Source: Rhododendron vialii
Lineage: Eukaryota > Streptophyta > Magnoliopsida > Ericales > Ericaceae
Assembly (NCBI RefSeq): GCF_030253575.1
Contig: NC_080557.1
Span: 17,212,001 to 17,276,000 of the forward strand
Reading direction: 5' to 3'
Length of the DNA stretch: 64,000 nucleotides
Numbering within the stretch: the stretch's first letter is position 1; every line of letters begins with the position of its first letter. The notes under the pieces were generated by a model. It had not been told where the DNA came from. It did no database searches and worked only from the letters and a program-made list of their open reading frames with translations. Below are positions 34,291-46,443 of the stretch, one piece after another. A program made the position numbers and the translations under genes.

Positions 34291-35714
34291 CATGTTATCC
34301 CCTTTACTGGTCCAACCACCTTAACCGTATCAAGCCTCCTTACTTCAACTCCAGAAGGTCTCACTTGGAATATTGCTAAAATCCGTGACATCATTCCTGA
34401 AGCCATTATTCCAAAGATTTTGGCCATTCCACTGCCTTCAGCCCCAAGTGCAGATCGGCGGGTGTGGCCCTATACTCCCTCGGGCCAATACTCTTCTAAA
34501 TTGGGCTACCGGACTCTTTATGATCAGCAAAAAGCCTCCCCCTCCAGACTGGATTCGCAACCCCTTCACAATGGGGTTAATATCTGGAAAATTGTGTGGC
34601 GCCTAGCTCTTCCCGTACGTCTCAAAATTTTCCTTTGGAAGTGTGTGAGGTATTTTACCGGTCAAGCTCAATCTCTGCTCTCGGCTCCATCACCTCTCTC
34701 CAACCTGCCCCTTATGCCTCTGCGAGGATGAAAGCCTGGAGCATCTTTTTCTTTCATGTCGGGTCACTCAACCACTTTGGACTACTTCTACGTTTCGACT
34801 TCCTACCCAGTCGTCATGTTTTAAAACATGGTTACTGGATGGGATTATCTGCTTGACTGCTTCCCCACATGACCAAGACTGATTCTTCAACTACATCGGC
34901 ATGCTCTGGGCTATTTGGAAATCTAGGAATGCAACTGTCTTTTCTGGCGAGTCCTTCACGCCTGGAACAGCTCAAGCTCTCGCTACTGATAATGCTCTCT
35001 GGTTTACATGCTCGTCCCTATGGAATTCTAGTGCATTACGTCGTCCGGCCCAACCTTCGCCAAGGCTGCCACCCCCTCCATCCTTTGTTATTCAGCCCTA
35101 CCAGCCATTCATCCTTTTGGATTAACGGGTGGCTCATATCACCGTTGATGGTGCGTGGAAAGAGGGATCCTCAAAAAGTGGGTTGGGTTTTCAGGCATAT
35201 GATCCGAATGGCAATATTATTCAGCAATGTTCCGTGTCTTGCTGCAGCTCAACCCCCCTCCAAACGGAACTTATGGCCTTACTTTTGGCTGTTACATGGG
35301 CTTTACATCACCACTTTAACGTTAATTTCCTCTACTTTGATTGTTTAAATGCCATTTTGCAGCTAGCGGCCCGATCTGAGCCCCATTATGCGGATGTATT
35401 TTTGTTGCACAACCTTTGGCAAGAACTCTCGAAGCTCGATTTTTGCAGGTTATCCAAGGTTGATCGCAAGGACGCACACCCAGCCCACTGCCTAGCCAAA
35501 TGGGCGTTGCAATCCTCTTCTACATTTCCAGCAGCACGAGGAATTCCGTTTTGGACAGGAGCTACCACGGGCCATTTCTTTTTGTTTATTTAGCCCCTTT
35601 ACTTATTTTGTTGTCCTTGTTGTTCCCCTTTATGTTTTATTGTATCTGTAACTCTATAACTTCATCCTTTTATCAATGCATTTCTATCATGTTTCAAAAA
35701 AAAAAAAAAAAAAA
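34291..35714 (+). pseudogene. 5'-truncated L1-type LINE: zinc-binding and RNase H parts of a dead ORF2
   Basis: The frame opens with WNIAKIRDIIPEAIIPKILA, VWPYTPSGQYSSKLGYRTL and WRLALPVRLKIFLWKC, the reverse-transcriptase zinc-binding region. A frameshift near 34645 moves to TCPLCLCEDESLEHLFLSCR, which has the Cys/His ligands. Then follow MLWAIWKSRNATVF and an in-frame TAA near 35123, then a type I RNase H domain: ITVDGAWKEG (first Asp), TELMALLLAV (Glu), FDCLNAI (Asp), DRKDAHPAHCLAKWA. It ends in an A19 tail (35696-35714). TCCAAGT flanks both ends (34284-34290, 35715-35721), as expected after target-primed reverse transcription. The RT domain is missing. Confidence 0.85.
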
Positions 35715-35721
35715 TCCAAGT

Positions 35722-37062
35722 ATATACAACCTTATCCCTTGCATTTTTTAATTTTATTTTAACTTCATAAATACTTTTTTGACCAAGACATTTTTTTTTG
35801 GTTGACTTTGTTGTTTCTTCATGTATTGGCATTCCATCCACAAGCATATAATGCTAGATCTCTATTCTTTTAGGGCTGGGGTGGTATAGCCTTCCGATGA
35901 GCGCTAAGACCAATCATTCGTCTAAGGAAGATTTAGATCTCTCTTCTTTCAACCAACCCATATTCGGTGGGTTGATGATTTTTAACCCACCGCCAACCCA
36001 CAGACCTTTAAAACAAGCAGGTTGATTGATTTTTTTTTTTTTTTTTTTGCGGTTGTTAACTTAGCGGTTTAGGTGGGTTGAGCGGGTTGAAATTAACTTA
36101 ATTATTTGACTCTATTTAGAAACTCTCTGTTTTACAATTTGCTTAATATTAACTCCTCAAAAATCAAATTATTGGATACTCCGTTTTAATAAAAAATCGA
36201 ACAATAGAATGAGGTGGAGACCATGGCCCATGGGTCACTTTTGAATTTTCGTTATACCTAAGTGGGTAATTTTAAGTGTACTAGGGTATACCTTAGCATG
36301 GGTATGATAATATCCTATCGTAGCATCTAGGTATAACAAGTTAGGTCGGGTTAAAGGCGAGTTAGATAAATTTTACCCGTAATCGAGCCGGCCCATATTA
36401 AATTTGTGTCTTACTTGTTTAACTTAACTTGCTCATGATTTCAACTCATATTTTCGGCGCGAGTCGGTGCGGGTTGACATATTTTTTTTACACTCGTTAG
36501 TTTACCAAATGATTCCCTCTAACTTTTTAAAACTAAAAAATAAATAACCAATTTTTTTTTTTTTTTTGCCCTTCCTATAACGTAATGCATTCATAGCTAT
36601 CTTCAGGAAAACACTCACTATAGTACCTATATTGTACACACATATACTGCAATACTACAGTTGATGTACTAGCGTCTTATCCGTTCAATACATAGGGACG
36701 GAAAAAAATATCAATGAGAACTTTTTTCATGTTGTCCTGTACATTAGTGGATCAATGCGTCATGCGTGTGGCTTTTGGAATTTATTCCTTTTTCTTGCAA
36801 AATAATTAACAAAATTCCACAACAATAAAAAAAACAAAGAAATGAAGAAAAGAGATAGGTTTCAAGGAATATTTGTTATGTTATTGATTAAACTTAGTTT
36901 CTTTTTGAAATAAACTAAAGTATATATTTTGTGTTTTATAAAAAGTGCAGAATAATGAATAAAAAGACGAAAAAAATGAGAAAATTCCATGTAGGAGAGA
37001 GTTATGGAGAGTATTTCGTTTTATTTCAAGTAGCTACATTTTTACTCTATAGCAGAAATCCT
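35722..37062. other. Intergenic, no gene seen
   Basis: It has GGTTGG/CCAACC-rich stretches near 35.95-36.10 and 36.35-36.48 kb, suggesting another degraded hAT-like repeat, and long T runs (36030-36048, 36553-36567). No open frame of note. Confidence 0.5.
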
Positions 37063-37439
37063 ATTGGTACCGACGGTACCCATAGGGAAAATGCACCGAC
37101 GGCCACCGGACGGCCGTCTCCGGTCACCGGACGGCCGATCCGAGCCGTCCAAAAATTTTAAAAAATAAAACCGAGTGGGCCTAAGCGAGAATCAATGGCA
37201 TCCGAGGTGTGTAGGGTACTCGATCCGAGTACCCATTTTTCGTGTATATACACGTATATACAAATATACACGAAAAATGGGTGCTCGGATCAAGTACCCT
37301 ACACACCTCGGATGCCATTGATTCTCACGTAAGGCCACTCGGTTTTATTTTTTAAAATTTTTGGACGGCTCGGGTCGGCCGTCCGGTGGCCGTCGGTGCA
37401 TTTTCCCTATGGGTACCATCGGTACCCATAGCAGTACTC
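37063..37439. mobile_element. Palindromic MULE-like MITE, copy 1 of 3
   Basis: The ends are CAGAAATCCTATTGGTACCG and (complement) GAGTACTGCTATGGGTACCG. The arms are near-perfect complements: GACGGCCACCGGACGGCC, AAAATTTTAAAAAATAAAAC, GGCATCCGAGGTGTGTAGGG, and the centre CGTGTATATACACG. Other copies are at 44955-45361 and 51281-51538. Flanks share only CTCTATAG/CTTTATAG, so this copy's duplication is imperfect. Confidence 0.85.
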
Positions 37440-38023
37440 TTTATAGTATATAGTATAGATAGATGGACACACCAAATGTGCACCTTATATCTGGGACCTA
37501 CCTTGGGATTTTGCGCAAATAGTCAAAGTCGTTCACTTTATTTCTAAACATTTTTTAAGGTTTCTGTAATAATTCATCCCCAATTAGTTATGAATTAACG
37601 TTCGATCAATTCTATCAATTTTCAGTCTTTCCAAATTCAATGACCAAAATTTGAACTACTTGATCAAGTTATTATCGATATTTCATTGAACTGATTTTTT
37701 TTTTCAAGAAACCTTAAAAATAAGTTGTAAACCGAAATTTTTTTTTTTTTTGGATCCCACAAAGTCAGGTGTACACTTGTGGTGCACCCACAGTTGTTTT
37801 TTCTTTTTTGAATTGATAGTATTGATAATCCGTTCCAAAAAAAAAACACAGTAAGGACTGTATCGATAGTACAGTAAATCCTTGGGACCAAAAAGATATA
37901 CTCCACAGTAAATTCATTATTCCCTCGAGATATTTTCTTGCACAACGTCCCGACGAAGTCTGAACGGAATCGGGCCTTGTTTCCACTAGCTTTTTTTGAG
38001 TTATTTTGTTCTTATTTAATTTT
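37440..38023. other. Intergenic between two MITEs, nothing recognised
   Basis: No gene. An AGATATTTT word (reverse of the evening element) occurs near 37927, but it is 4.8 kb beyond the LNK-like stop codon and about 2 kb before PPH, so no role is claimed. Confidence 0.5.
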
Positions 38024-38312
38024 TTGTTGCGTTGGACCGTTGGTTAGTTTTACGCCTAATTTTTGTAAAATATTGATTTGTTTCAAAGACAGAAATTAGA
38101 AAAATAAAATTTTCACCTTTTCCCAAATATTTTTGCAAATATTTAAGAAAAAGTCAGCTTTTGGGACTTATTGAATTTTATCTTAGATATTTTCATAAAT
38201 ATTTGGGTAAAAATCATAAACTCTTACGCTTTTGATTCGTTTCGAAAAGATAATTTAATATAATTTACAAAAATTAGGCGTAAACCTAATAATCACAACA
38301 AAAAAAACCTAA
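38024..38312. mobile_element. MITE-like palindrome upstream of PPH
   Basis: TAGTTTTACGCCTAATTTTTGTAAA on the left pairs with TTTACAAAAATTAGGCGTAAACCTAA on the right, and TTTTTTGTTG with CAACAAAAAA outside that. The interior contains AATATTTxxxxAAATATTT palindromes like those at 22.7 kb. Ends and duplication are not resolved. Confidence 0.6.
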
Positions 38313-38396
38313 TCAAAACACAACGCCATAAGCAGGGGTTAGGTACAGTACTCCATTTGGCAAGTGAAATGCCGAATTTTCGGTGTAAATTCGGCA

Positions 38397-38398
<2 letters not shown>

Positions 38399-38440
<42 letters not shown>
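38399..38440. repeat. (CT)n microsatellite
   Basis: About 20 CT units, flanked by the inverted words GCCGAATTTTCGG and AATTCGGCAT. It may lie in the PPH promoter or leader. Confidence 0.95.
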
Positions 38441-38443
<3 letters not shown>

Positions 38444-40054
38444 TTTTTTCCCGTGAGAAAACAAAACTCTCTTGAAAATTGTTGTCCGTCATTTCGCTTG
38501 GCTTTGGAAGAATCCGAAGCCTTCAAGCAACTGAGACTTCTTCGACTCACTCACTCTCTCTCTGTGGACTCCGCAGCAAATATCTGAAGCAAGTAATAGA
38601 AAGCTGAAATTCAAGCAACTCATATGATACTCTGTTGATTACAGGTGACAAAAGACTCTACTGTTTTATGCTTTACTCTCTGAGATCTCAATCCTTTCTC
38701 TAGACTTCCTCTATGTGTGAACACCTACTGTTTATCGCATAATTAATTGCTTCTTATTGATGGGATATCTATTGATGACTACTACGTTATGTACTGTAAA
38801 ACCAAACCAAATCGACCCTTGAGTCCTAATCAATCCGTTTTATCCGTTTACTGCGCTGATCGTGATCTATGTGACTCTAGTTTTCACGTTAATATGCTCT
38901 AAATTAGTTTTGTATTCCTGTTTATTATAAATTATAATTATGAGGGAAAATGGTTATGCCGTAGAGTAAAATTCATATTTGTTTTTCTTAAGTCTTAATT
39001 AATATTTTCTGTTTACTTTTTTAATTCATACATGTAGATGCTGCGCTGGATAGAGTTGATAGTTGTCTTAATTAATTGATTGGCTGGCTTTATAACAAAG
39101 AACTTCGTTCTAACTCCTTTATTTCTAGACGATTCACTACTCAATTTTGGGTTGTACAAAAATGTTTCGGCTGGAAGTTCATACTCAAATTGGCTGTTGG
39201 AGCAAAAAGAAACTACTTCTTGGGATGACACTGAGGAAATTTGAAACTTCTTTGTTGGGTAGGAGTCATATTTGGTGTAAATGTAATCAGTTGATTGACA
39301 GTCTCGGATAAATAAATAAAAAAATTTTGATTGACGTGACGTGCTCTACCATGGTATTACTTGGCAGTTCATAAGGGCTGCCCAACATACGGTTTTGGGC
39401 TGTTTGTAATTTTCTCTATCCGCACCCGTCCGTGAGTGTTGTGCGGTACGGTCACGGTTTGGGTGGTTTGGGCATTTCATAGATTGGATAACTGCCAAAA
39501 CCGCCCAAACTAAAACGAACCCGACCGCCAAAATTTAAATATTAGGATCCGTACCATACTGCAGGTTGGTTTACCCTTCGCAAGCGGTTCGGTTAACCTG
39601 CTGGGCACCCCTATGATCACTATTCTAAAGGTGCTCAATTCCATATTTTTCTGGCCGCAATTCGAATTCTCATTTTTTTATCCTTCAGTTGGTAGCTGTC
39701 CTCCAATAATCAAAGTTACGTGGTAGAGAGAACAAGATTTTTCTGATACTTGGAAGTGTAATACAAAAAAGAAGAAAAAAACTCGACTTGACGACAGTTT
39801 GGGTTGCCTGAGCTGAGCTTTATCTGTTACATTGATAAGGAGTATTGACCAGGAAAATTGACAATTATGAGCTTTTATCTCCACGGCTGCACTAATCATC
39901 AATGTGGGGCTCACATTAAACAACTGGTCTATCTTTCCTTACCCTATATTTGTAAGAATGCTAAATCACTAATACTTTGTGTATCCGTCACAGAAGTTGT
40001 CATTTCGGTATGGAGATTCTATCATGCCACTCTCTGCCAGGCTATCATGTTAGA
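38441..40054 (+). other. Presumed PPH promoter/5' leader
   Basis: No protein-coding exon was identified upstream of ATG 40055. A plausible 5' UTR splice acceptor is GTATCCGTCACAG ending at 39993, which would imply a leader intron, but no donor is certain. A hAT-like GGTTTGGG/CCCAAACC-rich relic lies at 39370-39614, with ends AGGGCTGCCCAACA and (complement) TAGGGGTGCCCAGCA. Confidence 0.45.
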
Positions 40055-43000
40055 ATGATGAGTGGTCAGTTGCTTGAGAAAAGCTTAAGTCCACGTCTGT
40101 TGAAGCTTTCCCAGTGCACATATCCAAGATATTCTAAGCAAGACCATTTATGCTTAAACAAGCTTTACAAAAGTCGGGCTCCTCAATCGTACAATCCTCT
40201 TAAAGGGTTTCGAAGTTCTGATACGAGGGTCTTTAGTGGCTATGACTCTTATGTAGTAGATGACGAAGAGGGTCTAAGAAGTGTTACTGGAAGTGGGGAA
40301 CAGGTAACTAAGGTGTTGATTCCTGACTTGCCTGATGAATCTAATGGTGATCACGGAGCTCCCATTAGCAGTTGTTTTTGGGAGTGGAAGCCCAAACTCA
40401 ATGTCCATTACGAAAAATCAGGTTCTGACAATGTCAATTCCCCTCCGGTGCTCTTTCTTCCTGGTTTTGGTGTTGGTTCCTTTCATTATGAGAAGCAACT
40501 AAAGGACTTGGGCCGTGAATTTAGAGTATGGGCCGTAGATTTTCTTGGACAGGGCATGTCATTGCCATCTGAAGATCCCACTCAGTCCAAGGATGGTGGA
40601 ATTTCAGTGGGGGAAAATTCTTTGTGGGGCTTCGGAGATGAAACTGAACCTTGGGCGAACAAGCTTGTTTATTCTATTGACTTATGGCAGGACCAAGTTC
40701 AGTATTTTGTAGAAGAGGTACTCCTCTACCAGCAACTTTTCTGTTTGTTTAAAATGATTAGCAGTATACTTTGATGGGAACTTAGATTAACTTCAGTTGT
40801 TTGGTTTCTTGAATTATATGTACTTTTTTTGTTTTGGTTATTCAGATCACAATAAATTCCACCTCTAATGAGTTTTCTTACTGCGCTATTTCACACCTTA
40901 TAAACTAGTATGCACTATTTCTATCTATATGTTTCTGCGTGAGGTGGTTAAATAGAATGTGTATTTTATGATAAATGGATTTGTAAACCTGGTTGGTTTC
41001 GTTATGCTCATGCATTCATTATAGTTCACACTTCACATTACTCCATCTTGTCTGTCAATGACTACAAACTTTCTGTTGAGCTCAGCACTTGTTTGTTTAC
41101 ATGGTTTTTTGGAGCTAAATGAGTTATGGTCTACTCTGACAATCAGCTCTTGTTAATAACACAGGACGTATAGCTGTGGGAAAAGCCTTTGTGGTTACCT
41201 GAATTTTCTAATTTTGGGAGAGTGATCCAACAAATAGCTACGTAAGCAACAATACTAAATTAGTTGACTCTGTTGCAGGTCATTAAGGAACCAGTTTATA
41301 TAGTAGGGAACTCACTCGGTGGATATGTTGCACTCTACTTTGCAGCGTGTAACCCACATTTGGTGAAGGGTGTTACGTTACTCAATGCAACACCTTTTTG
41401 GGGATTTCTCCCTAATCCTATTACGTCTCCAAGACTAGCAAGAGTGTTTCCATGGGCTGGGACATTTCCTCTTCCTGCCCGTGTCAGAAAGCTCACAGAA
41501 GTAGCGTAAGCATCTGTATTACATCATCTATGTGAATTACTTTGTAAAATGTTTAGTTTTTGTGTGGCGTATTTCCCCTTCTCAACCTGTGAACTTAAAC
41601 ACCACGGGCCCGTTTGTTTGATTGGACTAATAGAGAAGGGATATAGCTCCACACGATATGAATGTCATTCGACTAATTAGTGATGTATTTAATAATACCA
41701 AAAATCTCAAGGTAGTATGTATTCCATCTTTTGGTGCAATTTTTTATCCGACAGATATTTAATCATGACAGTAAGGGTACATAGGGTATGTGATCCTTTG
41801 GGATTTATAATTCAATCAGCTGCTCAATTCGGAGCAAACAAGTGGGCCCCAAAGGAATCGTATTGCTATGAGTGAGAATATTTGAAATTTGATGGTTCTT
41901 GTAAGTAAGTGTAAAGTACTTATTTTCCACAAATGTTAACGGCACAAGTTCCTTATTGTATAAATCACTTTGAGAAATGGTCGGGCGACCGGGAGTTGGG
42001 GTTTCAATTGGTAAATATATTTTGAGAAAACAATCAGTTAATAATGAAACAACCACTGATAGAGTTAACATGTTGCTAAGTTGGTGCATTTTTGTGATTG
42101 CAGTTGGCAGAAAATAAGTGATCCTGGTAGTATTGCGGAGATACTTAAGCAAGTTTATGCAGATCACTCAACAAAGGTTGATAAAGTTTTTTCCCGAATA
42201 ATTGAGACAGCTCAACATCCAGCTGCTGCTGCTTCTCTTGCTTCAATCATGTTTGCTCCTCGGGGACAACTATCCTTCAAGGAGGCTTTGTCTAGGTACT
42301 TATTATAAAAGCTCAAACTCCTGCAAGTAATTCAAATAAACTTTCCTTACTTTGCCCCAAGTCATGGACTTTTCACAGGTGTCAAGCGAACAATGTACCT
42401 GTATGCCTCGTGTATGGGAAAGAAGACCCATGGGTGAAGCCTATTTGGGGTCTTCAGGTGAAGAGACAGCTGCCAGAAGCTCCATATTATGAGATCAGCC
42501 CTGCTGGCCACTGCCCTCACGATGAAGTTCCTGAGGTACTTAGCTCATCATTGGCTCTCAAATGCATTTGATTGCCCATCTACATTTGGCTTTGTTTGTT
42601 TTGACGTAAAATATTTTCTGTGGATAACTACATCAATTTCCGGTGCTTGTCTGGACAAAGTGGAGTAAAAGATTTGTTCGTGCATATATTATTCATGGAG
42701 GAAATCAATGATGACTTACATTACCCTTATTCTAGTAACACAAGAAAGCATTGAAACTGCATGATTGATTTCTGCAAAGGAGACTTTATGTTGAGCTTGG
42801 GCGTAGTAGTTGGTTAAATAACTTAAACTTGTAAAGAGACGAGTAGACTGCAGTTATGGGAAATATAGTTGTAACATCAACCAGACAACTGAAATATCTT
42901 TCAGAATGGAAAATAATGTTTGATATAAAATGATTTATGTTGAAACAAATGGAGCCGTAGTGTTTGTTGTGAGTTGTGACGAGCACCTGAACTATGAGTT

Positions 43001-46000
43001 ATTTTAAGTAGATGACTGTACAGTTGACTTCTCGGGTGTGAAATTTGGTTTTGTTGTCAATTCTGGTAGGACTTTTATCATTCGTTGCTTACGACCAAAG
43101 ATAGTACTCCTGGATGTCTAGCCCGAAGCGTAGGGCTTTCTAGTCGTTTGCAGAATAACTCGGTAGGACCGAGATCGGACCACAGGGAGCTCAAATATAG
43201 CTAGTTCGGATTGTAGGCTTTATGTAAGGTTTGCGGCGTTTAGACGGCCAACTGTCGGTTTTGCTTTGAAAAGTGAAATACTCTTATAAAAAGACTTGAA
43301 ATGAGGTTTAAACTTAGATAAAAAGGCAGTAAGATTGAGGGGATTAAACCACCCGTGACTTAGCCGTTTTTACCGTTTCTTTCTAACAACTCAAGGTCAA
43401 GACATAGACAATCTTGAACCCGAAGCACTCAACGTTAAAAGCTAAGCGTAATCATGGATTTAGTTCGGAAATAGCTTAATCTCGTTTAGTAAACATTTAA
43501 TTCAAATACCCGGAGCGTTAAAGCTCCAAGCACTGTGTGCGACAAGTAGGTTAAAACTCCGGCCAACACACGATCAAAAAGGGTAATAGCTTTAAGGTTT
43601 GGCCGGAAATCAGAGATCAAGTCTTTCCTCACTAAACCATGATCAAGTTATAGTTAAACCATTAAAACTACTAAGGCATGGTATAGAGATCACCCCATGA
43701 CCAAGCCTGAGTGACTACTCACACATGCTTAAAGAACGAGTCATAGAGCTAAAAATGACAAACATGATTAACCGATAAAAACGGAAATAAACTTGATTTA
43801 TACGAAGATCCAACACGTAGCTACAACTTTAATAAATGGGAAAATAATGTACGACAAATACATTAAGGTGTTCTTCAAAGATTACACTAGAAAAGCTTGA
43901 AACTTAGCTATGGAGATTTCCTTGAAAGATGACGACTTAAAGCATAAAGGTACATCCTTGCCAAATATGGCATACAAATCTATTTATATGGCTGGTAAAT
44001 CACCCTTACAAAAGACCAAAAGGTCCCAAAATATCCCAAAAACAAGCCATAAGTGGAAACTTTCCATTAATAGAAGGTTGAACAAGTCAGCACAAAAATC
44101 TGGACGAAGGGCATAGGTACCAATACCTATATTTTGAGGTATCGGTACCTACAGGTCTGTTCAGTACTGGAGTCAAAAGGTATCAATACCTCATTTTCTA
44201 GGTACCGATACCTTTGCTGCAATTTTGCAGATCAAGGCAGCTAGCTTCACAAGTCCTTTGACGGCCCCAATGACCTTCCAATGCTTCTTTACTTGATCCT
44301 CGGGACTTGACGGAGGAGTGTCAACGTGACCTTGGTCTCTCGGATGCCCTCTAGGGCTACCCTCGATGCTTTGTCTTCGCTTCCTTAGCTTTGGATCGCC
44401 TATTTGACACTTGAGTCTCCGGGCATCCCCCGAGACTTCTTGTCGTGCCTTTAGGTCTCGGTGACGATGAGGCACATGCCTTCGGGCACTTGGATACTTG
44501 GTTGCACCCGGAGCATTCCTTGGCATTCAAACATGCCTTGTTAGCACGTTTTACTTGAAACATCCTCAAACAAACCTTACATTCAATTCTATTCAAAACA
44601 AGCTATTTAAGCGTAAAAGCAAGACATAAAAGAGGACTAAAGCACCAAGATTACACAATATTGGGTGCTTATCATTCGTGTATGATGGTGTTTGAGCGAT
44701 GCTATGCGATTGCTGAATGTGTTTGATACGGAAAAGTTTTGCCTTTAGAGCCCCAATGTTCTGTGGTGAGTCAAAACAGCTTCAGATGACCCTGGTACTT
44801 GTGATGGTGTTTGACCGATGCTATGATTACTGAATGTCTTCAAACCCCCACCCACCAAAAACACACCAAAAAGGCTGAGGAGTTTCCAAGAGAAAGATTT
44901 AGTTAGAAAGTGCATATTGTTTTAACAGAAGCAAAAAGTTTCATAGTTAAATATCAGAAATCCTATTGGTACCGACGGGTACCATAGGGAAAATGTACCG
45001 ACGGCCGCCGGACGGCCGTCTCCGGCCACCGGACGGCCGATCCGAGCCGTCCAAAAATTTTAAAAAATAAAACCGAGTGGGCCTACGCGAGAATCAATGG
45101 CATCCGAGGTGTGTAGGGTACTTGATCCGAGCACCCATTTTTCGTGTATATTTGTATATACGTGTATATACACGAAAAAGGGGTGCTCGGATCAAGTACT
45201 CTACACACCTCGGATGCCATTGATTCCCGCGTAGGCCCACTCGGTTTTATTTTTTAAAATTTTTGGACGGCTCGGATCGGCCGTCCGGTGGCCGGAGACG
45301 GCCGTCCGGTGGCCGTCGGTACATTTTCCCTATGGTACCGTCGGTACCAATAGCACTACTCGTTAAATATTATGCCTTTAGAGCCCCAAAGTTCTGCGGT
45401 CAGTCCAAACAGCTTGAGATGACCCTGGTACTTGTGAAGTGTGACCTTTCGGAGTAAATTTCTACCATGAAGCTTGGATCTTCGCTTTTGGGGTACAACT
45501 TCATGCTCAACTACACACAAGATGTTAGTTGGACAAGTAATACAGGTAGTTCTGTAAGGCTGTAACCTGAATTCTATACCACTCCTCTTTGGGGCGGCAG
45601 TTTATTCAATAAAGCTTATAGCTGGTGGAGTTAATACTAACTGTATGAAACCAGTAAAACAAATGGCAAGTCCAAGTCGCTTATGACTTTTGAGTAAAGT
45701 AGAATCAAGTGATAACAGGACAATCAGCTCTCCAATCCCCTTTAGACGAAAGTTGTGGATTTTCGTTGCGCATTTATTTCTCATGCTCAGAACCGTGAAA
45801 AAAGATGAAAATTTATAACTTTATAACTGATGGGTGCCCCAGTAATTAAATGGTTAAACCAAAAGATAGAATTGTGTTGACTGTTAGTGCAATGTTAAAG
45901 TCATGTCTTCTATTTTCTTGCCGCTCCAGCGAACTGAAGGGGGGGGGGGGCGATGTTATGTGTAACTCCAATATATTTTCCATCCATCCGTCCTTCCTAT

Positions 46001-46443
46001 ATACTACCTAGCAATTTTGTCTCTCATTAATAAACAAGAACTCCAGATTGTAACTTGTTCAATTGGTTCTTAAATTGACTATTCATCTGCAATGCTTATA
46101 TTTGTTGACCTCCTGAGTCTGTAATTTTTGCTATTTATTCAGCCTTTTGGGTTTTCTTCCTTGCCGTTGGAAACTTAAACGTTTCATTTTTGTTGTTGTG
46201 TAGGTTGTGAACTACTTACTGCGTGGATGGATCAAAAACCTGGAGACCGATGGTTCTGTTGCATTACCCCTGCTTGATGATCCAGAATTCGTTGAGCACA
46301 ACGTTGCAAGGGATTTGGAATTTAGTAGAGAAGGATCAAAAAGATCGGTGAGAGTGCAGTTCTTCGGTTCTAAGTTCTCTCTATGGAATCTGATAAGCTC
46401 CTATATCAAAACCCAGCTCGAAAATCTTAGAATTAACTCTTAA
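40055..46443 (+). CDS. PPH: Pheophytinase, chloroplastic (alpha/beta hydrolase of chlorophyll breakdown)
   Basis: Five exons: 40055-40717, 41279-41505, 42104-42295, 42379-42535 and 46204-46443 (TAA). The phases agree and give 492 aa, near the 484 aa known for the Arabidopsis enzyme. PPH removes the phytol tail from pheophytin a in senescing chloroplasts. Residues 1-60 are basic and Ser-rich, consistent with a transit peptide. The hydrolase starts at about 130 (WEWKPKLNVHYEKSG, PPVLFLPGFGVGSFHYEKQ). The nucleophile is S233 in GNSLGG, the likely acid D377 in GKEDPW and the base H405 in SPAGHCPHDEVPE. TPFWGFLPNP and HPAAAASLASIM are also pheophytinase-like. Two ATGs are adjacent (40055, 40058); either may be used. 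The C-terminus after about 430 diverges from what I know of the family. Intron 4 (3.7 kb) carries an LTR and a MITE. Confidence 0.93.
41605..41854. repeat. Possible MITE in PPH intron 2
   Basis: GGGCCCGTTTGTTTG on the left and CAAACAAGTGGGCCCC on the right form a 15-bp inverted repeat with two mismatches around about 220 bp of AT-rich sequence. No target duplication was found. Confidence 0.45.
43086..44674. mobile_element. 1.59-kb LTR (probably solo) in PPH intron 4
   Basis: The block starts TGCTTACGACC and ends GGGTGCTTATCA, with a perfect 5-bp duplication TTCGT on each side (43081-43085, 44675-44679). It has no coding region, and I saw no internal LTR pair or primer site, so a solo LTR of a large gypsy element fits best. 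Near 44115-44215 it holds several GGTAyCrATACC palindromes. Confidence 0.75.
44955..45361. mobile_element. Palindromic MULE-like MITE, copy 2 of 3, in PPH intron 4
   Basis: The ends are CAGAAATCCTATTGGTACCG and (complement) GAGTAGTGCTATTGGTACCG. The arms are near-identical to those of copy 1 (37063-37439), around a CGTGTATA/TATACACG centre. A perfect 9-bp duplication GTTAAATAT flanks it (44946-44954, 45362-45370). Confidence 0.93.

Noticed and set aside
37921..37935. AGATATTTT, the reverse of the evening element
   Set aside because: It is far from the LNK-like promoter, upstream of PPH only at a distance, and single 9-mers are expected by chance in 64 kb of AT-rich DNA.
44191..44596. Minus-strand Cys- and Lys-rich open frames that look like a small zinc-knuckle protein
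   Set aside because: They lie within the 1.6-kb LTR in PPH intron 4. Spacing of the Cys residues fits no known knuckle, and overlapping frames of similar composition suggest base composition rather than coding.
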